Notes under the pieces: model-generated
What the model was told of the DNA's origin: nothing
The model's database searches: none
What the model saw: only the letters and a program-made list of their open reading frames with translations
Shown here: one piece after another, positions 43,282 through 51,644 of the stretch
Layout of the letters: each line of letters opens with the position of its first letter
Numbering within the stretch: position 1 is the first letter of the stretch
Program-made: the position numbers and the translations under genes
Assembly (NCBI GenBank): GCA_018993265.1
Contig: JAGKSW010000027.1
Coordinates: forward strand, 1-64,000
Reading direction: 5' to 3'
DNA from: Nostoc sp. TH1S01
GTDB lineage: Bacteria > Cyanobacteriota > Cyanobacteriia > Cyanobacteriales > Nostocaceae
DNA: 64,000 nucleotides

Positions 43282-43692
43282 ATGCACAAATCATTTTTAT
43301 CAGTTAAAAGCTTCTGTGTGGCTACATTGGCAGGAATTGGCTTTGCTTCCTTCCTCTCAGCACAACCAAGTTTGGCTCAACTTAATACAATTGATACCTA
43401 TCCTGCCGATAATTCTCAAGATAATACCAACCCATTTTCGCCTAATTCCGGTAACTTGAATCCCCTGGATTTAATTCATCGCGCTCAATTTGGCAGTTTC
43501 AACTGGAATACTCAACAAAAAGACGAAGAATTAAATTCAGCAGTGGCTGATTTAAACAGAAAGCGAGCTGCACTGAAACAAAATCCCAATCAACCCGTAA
43601 ATAACACTGCTGGACAAGCGGTTCCTGGTTTACCTGCTATCACATCTCCCAGTGTGGTTTCTCCCGTGCAAATTGTTCCACCACAAAACTGA
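43282..43692 (+). CDS. Exported hypothetical protein
   Basis: 136 aa with an N-terminal signal peptide (KSFCVATLAGIGFASFLSA, cleavage near SLAQ). The mature region is Asn/Pro/Gln-rich (NSQDNTNPFSPNSGNLNP) with DLIHRAQFGSFNWN and a short helical ELNSAVADLNRKRAALKQ. I know no function. It starts inside the intergenic region 43 bp after the permease stop (the frame is open further upstream, but inside the permease). It is followed by an inverted repeat (CCTCACCTT...AAGGTGAGG, about 43708-43782) and the convergent peroxiredoxin gene. Confidence 0.7.
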   Translation: MHKSFLSVKSFCVATLAGIGFASFLSAQPSLAQLNTIDTYPADNSQDNTNPFSPNSGNLNPLDLIHRAQFGSFNWNTQQKDEELNSAVADLNRKRAALKQNPNQPVNNTAGQAVPGLPAITSPSVVSPVQIVPPQN

Positions 43693-43707
43693 ATCAAATT
43701 CAAAAAC

Positions 43708-43782
43708 CTCACCTTGTCTGTAAATCCTTAACTGAAGCTAGGTTTGGTAGTCAGCGAAAGGACATTATGACAAAAGGTGAGG
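43708..43782. terminator. Imperfect inverted repeat between convergent genes
   Basis: CCTCACCTTGTC and GACAAAAGGTGAGG are complementary apart from a short bulge and enclose about 48 bp, between the convergent exported-protein and bcp genes. Possible bidirectional terminator; no T run is seen. Confidence 0.4.
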
Positions 43783-43819
43783 TCAATTAATTTTGGATTT
43801 TAGATTTTGGATTGATCAA

Positions 43820-44257
43820 TTACAGACCCAGTGCCGCTAAAATATCGCTGGCATGGTTAGATGTATTCACGTTGGCATCAACATGAACAATTTTGCCATT
43901 GGGGTCGATGACGTAGGTGACACGCTTGGCGTAACCACCACCATCAACATCGTAAGCTTGAATCAGAGTTTTTTCGGTATCCGCTAGTAGGGGAAAGTTT
44001 AAATTAAATTTTTGGGTAAAGGCTTGATGCGACACTTCATCATCGGCACTCACACCCAAAACAACTATATCTTTACCTTGATATTGCTCTTGAGCATCGC
44101 GGAAGCTACACGCTTGTTTGGTGCAGCCTGGAGTGTCATCTTTGGGATAAAAATACAAAACAACTGTCTTACCAGCAAAATCAGACAATGAGACAGTGTT
44201 GCCATTAGTATCTTTGACGGTAAATGCAGGTGCATCCGTACCAACTGCTAGAGGCAT
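43820..44257 (-). CDS. bcp: Peroxiredoxin Q (BCP)
   Basis: Thiol peroxidase that removes peroxides with thioredoxin as reductant. The 145-aa protein has YFYPKDDTPGCTKQACSFRD with peroxidatic Cys45 and resolving Cys50 five residues apart, the atypical two-Cys PrxQ type, plus VLGVSADDEVSHQAF and NFPLLADTEK. Length and motifs are normal. It is a single gene; cyanobacteria usually have several PrxQ copies and others lie outside the window. Confidence 0.95.
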   Translation of the reverse strand: MPLAVGTDAPAFTVKDTNGNTVSLSDFAGKTVVLYFYPKDDTPGCTKQACSFRDAQEQYQGKDIVVLGVSADDEVSHQAFTQKFNLNFPLLADTEKTLIQAYDVDGGGYAKRVTYVIDPNGKIVHVDANVNTSNHASDILAALGL

Positions 44258-44434
44258 AGTGAACCTTTCCTGTTTCAGTTTGTTGATGACTTTGAAATTT
44301 TACAATAATTTACAATGATTAAATGAATTACTGAAAAAACAGAGTAGGTACTAAATTTTAAAGAGTTTGTCTGTAAGTAAATAACTGGTACTCTAAAATA
44401 CTTAAATTTTCGTCAAATTACACAACATACTCCA

Positions 44435-44839
44435 ATGGCTACCCTTGATTCATCAACTTCAAAATCTTTCTCTTACCCTTCTACCACAGTAGAAAGAGCC
44501 GAGCGATCGCTGATTTGTTCTCCTTTCACTGTTGGTTTATTTACAGCCATGCGGAACCAGAGTGTACCATTAAATGCGATCGCCCTAGAAAATGGCATCA
44601 AAAACAGCTATACACAGCGTCCCTTATCAGAATTGGCTTGTTACAATGCTTTGGACTGGTTAATCCAAGTCGGTGTACTGCGGCGCGAAGTTGATGGCCA
44701 AGGAATTACCGATAGTTTTCGCCTTACACCATTAGGTCATCAATTAATTGAAAAATATCAGGGACAAAATTTTCCGACCCCTTCCTGGCGAGATTCCCTG
44801 TACAATACCTCCATCCGTTGGTTGAGACTACCTTTTTAG
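44435..44839 (+). CDS. Conserved cyanobacterial protein (Npun_F0494-like)
   Basis: 134 aa without signal or membrane span. The sequence TVERAERSLICSPFTVGLF, LSELACYNALDWLIQVGVLRREVDG and FRLTPLGHQLIEKYQ looks like a winged-helix-type fold with a C-terminal DNA- or protein-binding helix. I recall a cyanobacterial family named after Npun_F0494 with this pattern, but the link is from memory and uncertain. The function is unknown. It is a single gene upstream of cobQ, with 276 bp between them. Confidence 0.65.
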   Translation: MATLDSSTSKSFSYPSTTVERAERSLICSPFTVGLFTAMRNQSVPLNAIALENGIKNSYTQRPLSELACYNALDWLIQVGVLRREVDGQGITDSFRLTPLGHQLIEKYQGQNFPTPSWRDSLYNTSIRWLRLPF

Positions 44840-45115
44840 AATTAAAAATCTCAAAGTTAATATTAGGTTACAAAAGGGAACAATATATCTACGGAAGCAT
44901 CAAGCCCAATATAAATTCTTCATCAACATCTGACAGCTTTGCTCAGATTTTGATGAGAGTTAGATAAATCACATTGAAGTAGCTTGGGTGTGGAGATTTT
45001 TCCTACCTAGAGCTTTGATTGCTTCTTAGCGTATAACTGTTGATGAGCGGATGTGATATGATTACCCGTTCATAACTAGATATTTCACCCTTTTATTAAA
45101 AATCACACATTAAGT

Positions 45116-46591
45116 ATGAAAGCAATTATGGTAGTGGGAACAACATCCCACGCAGGGAAATCACTCTTAACTACGGCTATTTGCCGTTTGCTATCACGTC
45201 GTGGTTGGCGAGTGGCTCCCTTTAAAGGACAAAATATGGCTTTAAATGCTTATGTTACTGCCAATGGGGGAGAAATTGGTTATGCACAGGCGGTACAAGC
45301 TTGGGCTTCTGGGGTGGTTCCTTGGGTAGAAATGAATCCCATTTTACTTAAGCCTCAAGGTGATATGACCTCCCAGGTAATTGTCAAAGGTAGACCAGTT
45401 GGGAGAGTTAAAGCAGCCGATTACTACGAGCAATTTTTCGACCTTGGTTGGCGAGCGATAGAAGAATCTCTACAACATCTATCCACAGAATTTGACATGC
45501 TGGTTTGCGAAGGTGCAGGGAGTCCAGCAGAAATTAACCTGAAGCACCGCGACTTAACAAATATGCGGGTAGCTAAGTATTTAAATGCACCGACAATCTT
45601 GGTAGTTGATATTGACCGTGGCGGTGCTTTTGCCCATGTGGTAGGAACTTTAGAGTTACTTGACCCCGATGAACGAGATTTGATTAAAGGTATTGTAATT
45701 AACAAGTTCCGTGGGCAGCGATCGCTCTTAGATTCGGGCATACAATGGCTAGAAGAACGCACTAAAAAACCCGTAATTGGTGTTTTGCCCTATTTTCAAG
45801 AACTCTTTCCCGCAGAAGACTCCCTGGATTTATTAGATCGCAAATCACACAAAGCTCAAGCTGATCTGAATATAGTTGTGATTCGCTTACCCAGAATTGC
45901 CAACTTTACCGATTTTGACCCCTTAGAATCAGAACCATCTGTTTCCGTTAGATATCTCAGTCCAAAACAAGATTTGGGACATCCAGATGCGGTAATTATC
46001 CCTGGCACAAAAACAACCATTGCCGACTTAATTTTATTGCAGAAAAGCGGTATGGCAGAAGCAATTCAAAATTATGCTGCTTCTGGTGGCACAGTTTTAG
46101 GGATTTGCGGTGGTTATCAAATCTTAGGACAAATCATTGCTGACCCCGAAGGTATAGAAGGTCAAGCAGGTAGATTTCAGGGTTTGAATTTATTACCCAT
46201 CAGAACCGTAATTACCGGACAAAAAATTGCTCGTCAACGCCAAGTTAGCTCAAATTATCCCCAGATGGGCTTGCCGGTCACAGGCTTTGAAATTCATCAA
46301 GGGCGATCGCGTATCGAACAACCACCCGATAGTCAAGCGTATCAACCCCTATTTGATGATGTTAACCTAGGGTTGGTGGATAGCTGTCAATCAGTTTGGG
46401 GGACTTATCTGCACGGACTGTTTGACAATGGCCCTTGGCGACGTGCTTGGTTAAATCGCCTGCGTCAACAGCGTGGTTTGAAATCCTTGCCCACAGGTGT
46501 CGCCAACTACCGAGAACAGCGAGAGCAAATCTTAGACTCGCTAGCTACAGAAGTAGAACGCCATTTAGACTTAACACCATTTTTGTCGTAG
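45116..46591 (+). CDS. cobQ: Cobyric acid synthase
   Basis: Glutamine-dependent enzyme that amidates adenosylcobyrinic diamide at four positions in cobalamin synthesis. The N-terminal ATP-binding domain has VVGTTSHAGKSLLTTAICRL, FKGQNMALNAYVTANGGEIG and EGAGSPAEINL; the C-terminal class I glutamine amidotransferase domain has the nucleophile Cys in LGICGGYQILG (near residue 330) and the His in WGTYLHGLFDN. 491 aa is the family length. It is followed 18 bp later by a 2Fe-2S ferredoxin gene, a common cyanobacterial pairing. No B12 riboswitch is seen upstream. Confidence 0.96.
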   Translation: MKAIMVVGTTSHAGKSLLTTAICRLLSRRGWRVAPFKGQNMALNAYVTANGGEIGYAQAVQAWASGVVPWVEMNPILLKPQGDMTSQVIVKGRPVGRVKAADYYEQFFDLGWRAIEESLQHLSTEFDMLVCEGAGSPAEINLKHRDLTNMRVAKYLNAPTILVVDIDRGGAFAHVVGTLELLDPDERDLIKGIVINKFRGQRSLLDSGIQWLEERTKKPVIGVLPYFQELFPAEDSLDLLDRKSHKAQADLNIVVIRLPRIANFTDFDPLESEPSVSVRYLSPKQDLGHPDAVIIPGTKTTIADLILLQKSGMAEAIQNYAASGGTVLGICGGYQILGQIIADPEGIEGQAGRFQGLNLLPIRTVITGQKIARQRQVSSNYPQMGLPVTGFEIHQGRSRIEQPPDSQAYQPLFDDVNLGLVDSCQSVWGTYLHGLFDNGPWRRAWLNRLRQQRGLKSLPTGVANYREQREQILDSLATEVERHLDLTPFLS

Positions 46592-46609
46592 TCGTTAGCC
46601 GAAAATTTC

Positions 46610-46849
46610 ATGAGTGTTAGCGTTCGATTTTTGCCAGATGATGTTGCCATCAATGCCGAAGTGGGAGAAGCACTCCTGGATGTAGCAGAACGTGCAGGAG
46701 TGTTTATCCCCACTGGTTGCCTTATGGGTTCATGTCACGCCTGTACAGTAGAACTTGCAGATGGCGAGGTCATCCGTGCTTGCCTTTCCGCAGTCCCGCC
46801 AACCGATGAAGAGTTGACGATACATTTGTTTAGTGACCCAACTTGGTAG
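46610..46849 (+). CDS. 2Fe-2S ferredoxin
   Basis: 79-aa plant-type ferredoxin-like protein. The cluster ligands are Cys37, Cys42, Cys45 and Cys58 in PTGCLMGSCHACTVEL and IRACLSAV, the CX4CX2CX12C pattern in which the last spacing is shorter than in photosynthetic PetF, so this is a different ferredoxin. It is 18 bp after cobQ, suggesting a role in cobalamin metabolism (for example reduction of Co(II)), inferred from position only. Confidence 0.9.
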   Translation: MSVSVRFLPDDVAINAEVGEALLDVAERAGVFIPTGCLMGSCHACTVELADGEVIRACLSAVPPTDEELTIHLFSDPTW

Positions 46850-46912
46850 TTTTTGAATATTTCAAGATTTAGATAGATTGGCATTTAGTTAAGTTAATTT
46901 AAATTTAAAGAA

Positions 46913-47125
46913 ATGCCTAAAAAAATTAGAGAGCTTAAGCAAATGCTCCGCCAAGTTGGTTTTACTGAACTACCAGGAAAAGGAAGTCATACTAACTGGG
47001 TACATCCTTTGTATGCTGGAAAAATTACTATTTCTGGCAAAGATGGGGCAGATGCTAAATGCTACCAAGAAAAAGAAGTTAAACAGGCAATCGAGGCAGT
47101 AGAAGGTAATACGCAAAATGAGTAA
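46913..47125 (+). CDS. hicA: HicA-type toxin (mRNA interferase)
   Basis: 70-aa dsRBD-like toxin of the HicA family, which cleaves mRNA. Visible features: KKIRELKQMLRQVGFTELPG at the start, the catalytic His26 in GKGSHTNWVHP and KITISGKDGADAKCYQEKEV at the end. It precedes and overlaps hicB by 8 bp, as usual for hicAB. Whether it is active cannot be told; no defect is visible. Confidence 0.9.
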   Translation: MPKKIRELKQMLRQVGFTELPGKGSHTNWVHPLYAGKITISGKDGADAKCYQEKEVKQAIEAVEGNTQNE

Positions 47126-47336
47126 GCTTAAGTACCAAATGATAATTCAGTGGTCTGAAGAGGATGATTGCTTCTTGGTAGCATTTCCTGATTTTCCCGG
47201 ACAGCGTTGGCGGACTCATGGGGATACTTACGAGTCAGCTGTAGCTAATGGAATTGAAGCCCTAGAATCTTTGATTATTGCTTATGAAGCTGAGGGTGAA
47301 CCCCTTCCAGAACCAACAGTTTTTAACGCTGCTTAA
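47118..47336 (+). CDS. hicB: HicB-type antitoxin
   Basis: 72-aa HicB partial RNase H-fold antitoxin that neutralises the HicA made by the overlapping gene. The sequence YQMIIQWSEEDDCFLVAFPDFPGQRWRTHG and TYESAVANGIEALES are typical. It lacks a separate DNA-binding domain, so it is the short antitoxin subgroup. A strong terminator hairpin follows at 47358. Confidence 0.9.
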   Translation: MSKLKYQMIIQWSEEDDCFLVAFPDFPGQRWRTHGDTYESAVANGIEALESLIIAYEAEGEPLPEPTVFNAA

Positions 47337-47357
47337 TTTATGTTATTTAGAACCCTT

Positions 47358-47395
47358 GTAGAGACGTAGTACTGCTACGTCTCTACATTTTTTTT
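47358..47395 (+). terminator. Rho-independent terminator after hicAB
   Basis: GTAGAGACGTAG (47358-47369) and CTACGTCTCTAC (47375-47386) form a perfect 12-bp stem with a 5-base loop, followed by A and eight T. The GTAGAGACG arm is the same as in the palindrome at 20436. Confidence 0.85.
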
Positions 47396-47478
47396 GGAGA
47401 TGTCTGTTTTTCTGCCTTCCATAGAGTTAGTTGTAGGCAATTCTATAGCGTTTAGCTATTAGATGAGGAGATAAACTT

Positions 47479-47946
47479 TCAAACCTGTTCCCTATTCCCT
47501 ACTGTATTAGCTTTAGCAGTTAAAGCATATTGTTTAAACCTTTCCAAATCAGCTTGAATAGTTGATTCTACAGCCCGTCCTAAAAACAAGTTGTCCATGA
47601 TTTTGCCAATAATGCCAGGGATAGCATAGGACACAGTTAGCTTGACGATACTACTATTGTGGCGATCGTAAAAACGAATTGCTCCCTGATTTGGCAAACC
47701 GTCAATTGATTTCCATTGAATAATTTGGTTGGGAATAATTTTGAGAATCTGAGATTTCCAAGTAAATTCCAAACCGCCAGTGTTGAGTTTCCAAATAGAT
47801 ATCTCAGGATTATCGGGTGGTATTTTCACCGAATCAATCCATTTCATCCATCGGGGCATTTGCTCTAAATCAGACCACAGACTCCACACTAAGTCAATGG
47901 GAGCCTCGACTTCTACTTGTACGCTATGCTCTAGCCAATCTGACAT
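47479..47946 (-). CDS. SRPBCC-fold (cyclase/dehydrase-like) protein
   Basis: 155 aa of the START/SRPBCC fold, which binds hydrophobic ligands. It begins WLEHSVQVEVEAPIDLVWSLWSDLEQMPRWMKWIDSV, the usual opening of the polyketide cyclase/dehydrase family, and ends with a helix (STIQADLERFKQYALTAK). It lies 24 bp downstream of zds on the same strand, a conserved cyanobacterial pairing, so a role in carotenoid handling is likely by context, though no enzymatic residue points to one. Confidence 0.85.
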   Translation of the reverse strand: MSDWLEHSVQVEVEAPIDLVWSLWSDLEQMPRWMKWIDSVKIPPDNPEISIWKLNTGGLEFTWKSQILKIIPNQIIQWKSIDGLPNQGAIRFYDRHNSSIVKLTVSYAIPGIIGKIMDNLFLGRAVESTIQADLERFKQYALTAKANTVGNREQV

Positions 47947-47970
47947 TCTTTGTTGTTCCTCTGGGGTTCG

Positions 47971-49410
47971 CTACTGCTTGATTGTCTCTAAAATCGCTTT
48001 TGCTGCCCGTCTTCCAGAAATTGTTGCTCCTTCCATACTATCGATATAATCTTGCTGGGTATAGCTACCTGCGAGGAAGAAATTGGGTATAGGAGTTTTT
48101 TGATTGGGGCGGTACAAATCCATTCCTGGGGCTTCTCGATAGAGAGATTGGGCAAGTTTAACGACTCCATACCAAGTCATGTTGAGTTCCCGCGATGAGG
48201 GGAAAAGTTCATGCACTTGCTTGAGAACGTGCTGGGCGATCGCTTCGTTACTTTCTTTAATAAATGGATCTCCTGGTGTGAGTACCAGTTGCAGCAACGA
48301 ACCTTGTCCTGGGCGATAGTAATCACTAGGACTAGTCAACGCCAAGTCAGCAAAACAAGAAAAGTCTGCGTCAGCAGTGTACAGCAGGTTATCTATCCCT
48401 GCTGCATGGTTGAGTTGTTTACGTTTCTCGGCATCTTGCAGTTCTGTCACCCAACCATCAAATCGCAACTGGACTGTGGCTACAGGTACTGCGTCTAATT
48501 TATAAATATTGTCAAATTCCGACCATTTTCGCCAATTTTGTGGTAATATCCGCTGAATTCCGGGAATATCACAGGCGCAGACATAGGCATCAGCTGTAAT
48601 AGTTTCTGTAGTATCACCTTGAGCTACGACTATGCCAGTAACGTGGGTTTTTCCGTCTGCTTCAGCAAATTGAATTTCTCGTACTTGCCGACGAGTATAA
48701 ACTTTTGTGCCTCTTGCTGCTAAATATTCCAGAATTGGTTTATGTAAATAACCATCAGGAGAACCTTCCAGCATTCGCAATACAGAAGCTTCACTTCTAA
48801 CTGCGAAAAACTGGAAGATGGTTAGCATACAACGAGCAGAAATATTTTCGCAATCAATGAATCCCAATGCATAAGCAATGGGATTCCACATCCGTTTAAT
48901 GCTACCTTCGCTACCACCATGACGACGAAACCAATCGGCAAAGCTAATTTTATCTAGGTTGCGGATGGTTTTCATCGCCCCGTCAAAGTCTACTAATCCT
49001 CGAACTATGGGGCTGGTTCCAAGGGCGATCGCATTTTGTAATTTATCTTGTAAAGATAGTTGGGAAGTAGTAAAAAATGCTTTCAAACCATTAAAAGGCG
49101 CACCTGTGAAAAAGCGAAAATCTAAAGCACCAGTGCGGCCGCCTTTATTAATAAAAGTATGGGTGTGTTCCTTTAAGCGTAAATGTGACAACGCCCCTAC
49201 TTTTTCCATTAAGTCAAACAGTTGGTAGTAGCAGCCAAAGAAGACGTGCAAACCCATTTCTACATGGTTGCCATCGCCATCCACCCAACTGCCGACTTTA
49301 CCACCAACAAACGGACGGGACTCGAAAATCTGGACTTCACAGCCAGCATCGGCTAAATCTACAGCGGTTGCTAGTCCAGCCAATCCCGCACCTACGATTG
49401 CAACGCGCAT
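47971..49410 (-). CDS. zds: Zeta-carotene desaturase
   Basis: FAD-dependent desaturase that turns zeta-carotene into lycopene (CrtQ/ZDS type). The Rossmann motif [20 protein letters not shown] at the N-terminus, [10 protein letters not shown]-like [47 protein letters not shown] and the C-terminal [18 protein letters not shown] are ZDS hallmarks. The ATG at 49410 ([12 protein letters not shown]) after GAGGT gives 479 aa, the usual length; an in-frame ATG at 49470 would add 20 unconserved residues. It leads an operon with the SRPBCC protein. Confidence 0.95.
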   Translation of the reverse strand: MRVAIVGAGLAGLATAVDLADAGCEVQIFESRPFVGGKVGSWVDGDGNHVEMGLHVFFGCYYQLFDLMEKVGALSHLRLKEHTHTFINKGGRTGALDFRFFTGAPFNGLKAFFTTSQLSLQDKLQNAIALGTSPIVRGLVDFDGAMKTIRNLDKISFADWFRRHGGSEGSIKRMWNPIAYALGFIDCENISARCMLTIFQFFAVRSEASVLRMLEGSPDGYLHKPILEYLAARGTKVYTRRQVREIQFAEADGKTHVTGIVVAQGDTTETITADAYVCACDIPGIQRILPQNWRKWSEFDNIYKLDAVPVATVQLRFDGWVTELQDAEKRKQLNHAAGIDNLLYTADADFSCFADLALTSPSDYYRPGQGSLLQLVLTPGDPFIKESNEAIAQHVLKQVHELFPSSRELNMTWYGVVKLAQSLYREAPGMDLYRPNQKTPIPNFFLAGSYTQQDYIDSMEGATISGRRAAKAILETIKQ

Positions 49411-49762
49411 TCCGTCTACCTCTTCAGTTTCTTTACAAATTGTAACTGGGTTGGTGTCGGAATTTGCCATTCACATCAAGTCTATTTGCGAGGTTTCACA
49501 CTCGCAGAGTCAGAAGTTAATTGTCAGAGATTTATTAGGAGTCCACCAGTATGTAGATGCACAATGGGTCAAAACCCATGAGTAATAAAATGGCTTTTAT
49601 TACTTTCATAAATTCCTGATTCCTAAATTTACTTTCGGCAAAATGCTTGTGTTGAGATACACAAACTTGAGTAAAGGTGGACTGAAAAAAGCATGATAGG
49701 TATTTTTAGGCAACCCAGCGACCATCTAAGACGCTGTGGAAACAATTGCTGATTTTACCTAT
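49411..49762. other. Intergenic region upstream of zds
   Basis: Presumed zds promoter region (leftward) and 3' flank of the ribbon-helix-helix gene. AT-rich; no motif or gene recognised. Confidence 0.4.
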
Positions 49763-49930
49763 CTATTTTGCTTCTTTGTTGTCATCAGATATTGGTAATC
49801 CTCGAATCAGTTCTCGAATTACATCTGTTGCAGGTCTACCTGTCTGCTGACAATATTTTTCTAGTTTCTCTGCTTCCTGTGTTGCTAAATTCACAGTGAT
49901 ACGTTTAACGGCCCATTTTTTATTAGTCAT
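49763..49930 (-). CDS. Short ribbon-helix-helix-like protein
   Basis: A 55-aa frame starting MTNKKWAVKRITVNLATQE and continuing with AEKLEKYCQQTGRPATDVIR and ELIRGLP matches the beta-helix-helix pattern of CopG/Arc-type DNA-binding proteins (basic strand KRITVNL, then two helices with T-G-R-P at the turn). Such proteins are often antitoxins or plasmid-copy regulators, but no toxin gene is adjacent: upstream is 1.7 kb without a gene, downstream zds. It is probably real: motif complete, a clean stop, and a plausible ATG. Confidence 0.7.
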   Translation of the reverse strand: MTNKKWAVKRITVNLATQEAEKLEKYCQQTGRPATDVIRELIRGLPISDDNKEAK

Positions 49931-51644
49931 TATCATGCAATCTGCTGTATATTAACACTATCAAAGCAACAAAATACTTCGGACAAGGAGGAATAAGATT
50001 ATCAGAATTTGTGTCATGAAACAAGCAATGCTATAGACACAAAAATCGTCATTTTGTCAAATTATTCATCATTTTCCAAGAAGGTAATCAGAATGGAATT
50101 ACTATTGTGGCAGGAAAAGTACTGGGTGTACATTCATGAGTTGTAACAATTACACTAATGAGCTTTTCAAGAAAACCTGACAATTAAATTCAATCAACTA
50201 ATTGGAGATACCTAAGTTTCACTCAATCGAGATTACTAATATTTTTATTCAGAAAAAGTATTTTTACTTCTCTGCTTTATTAAGATTCAGAGTACTCTGT
50301 TTGAGAGACAATTTTCTAAATAACTTGAGAGCCTAATATATCCACTCGTTACGAGGTGTGTATATTTGACTGGTAATTACCCAATATTACGCATCTATAT
50401 GCGATCGCTCCCATTTTTAACAGTAGTTACTTTGATCTAACGACTGTTTTTTAGTACTCATTGGATTGGGTGTAGATATCTACAAATTCAGATTGAGTAT
50501 TTAAGTAATCATTGAAAGGCTCCTTTGTACCAGTGAGTTGAATTGAGATTTGATTAGTAACTACTTTTAGTAGTTATCCAGTGATGTTCTGATTCATTAC
50601 GAATCCTCTGCAAAATTTTTCGTAAATCTTTCAATATCTTTTGAAATCTTGCAAACATCACTATTTTCGTTTCAGAGTTTCTCGATTAAGATACACATCT
50701 ACTCCGTGAAACGAATTATAGTAAGCCTTGAAGAAAAGCTTAGATAGAACTCTCAATTTGCCTAGCTAAAAATCAAAGCGAATGTATAATTAACCTCCTT
50801 AGCAATTCAAATGAAAAATTATTTAGTAAGCACTTACCATCCAAGGTAATATTTGCTTGATTTTTAGTGTTAAGGCTATTATAACCATGATTTTTAGGCT
50901 TTAAATAATCTTCATTTAATGCTTGAGTACTAAAGTTTTTTGGACTTTATAAAAAACATATAAAAAAAATTGTCTAAATTAAAGCTTTAAGTATTTTCCG
51001 GTAACAATAATGTTGATACTTATCAAGAAAAATCATAATTTGAAATTTTTCAGGTGAAGTTCAAAGGCTATTTGACTTTCTCATTACTCTGTCCAAAAAA
51101 TTATCTCTGCAAAGGCTAGACTAATTTAGTCAAAAAATTACTGAAAAGCCAAAAAATATTGCTACTTCATAAACTTGGCATAAAGTAATCCAACTCACAA
51201 AGCAAGCCCATAGGCGATATGGAAAAATAACCAAAAATATTGGGCAATAAAATGCCATGATTCTTGGCTAGCAAAATCGTCTAGAAACATCCGAGAACTT
51301 GCTTATAAACTTGTATTCACCTACCAGCCAAATAAATCCTGAATTTTTGAGATTTTCTGAAAAATCTGCTCAGGATTTACGCACAAAGGTTGTCTGTGAA
51401 GCATGGGTGTAAAGGTGTGAGGCGATGAGGGCTTCCCCGTGAGCGTCAGCCGGACGGTGTAAGGGTTTTGAACACTTAATTTTTCGTCTTACTGCGTAAA
51501 TCCTACTGATAGACTGTTGTTTTTTCTCAAATTAGCCAAGAACAGCATTGAACTCTGCTGAAAAAGCACAACTAAATACCCAAAAAACAGCGGTTTGGGA
51601 AGATTGTGAATGTAGTCATGTTGATTATCAAGTGTTGGTTAACA
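49931..51644. other. 1.7-kb region without genes
   Basis: Both strands lack supported reading frames. The sequence is AT-rich with one HIP1 site (about 50401) and a MITE at 51372-51504. No tRNA, CRISPR or hairpin-terminator pattern is obvious between 50000 and 51300. It could hold non-coding RNAs or decayed genes. Confidence 0.5.
51372..51504. mobile_element. 133-bp MITE-like element with perfect AGGATTTACGCA ends
   Basis: AGGATTTACGCA (51372-51383) and its exact reverse complement TGCGTAAATCCT (51493-51504) bound a 133-bp segment. The right part carries, inverted, the TAAGACGAAAAAT motif that is also at 16950-16965. The terminus matches the element in gmd and that at 36770. No coding capacity. 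Confidence 0.7.

Noticed and set aside
44840-45115. Possible cobalamin riboswitch before cobQ (GGTTACAAAAGGGAAC)
   Set aside because: Only the opening resembles the consensus; the following GGTG...TCC and the GCCACTG B12 box are missing.
46913-47336. hicAB as a novel system
   Set aside because: Both proteins match the known HicA and HicB patterns in order and overlap; it is an ordinary toxin-antitoxin pair.
50000-51300. tRNA or 6S-like RNA in the empty region
   Set aside because: No T-arm consensus, no cloverleaf and no long conserved stem could be seen by eye.
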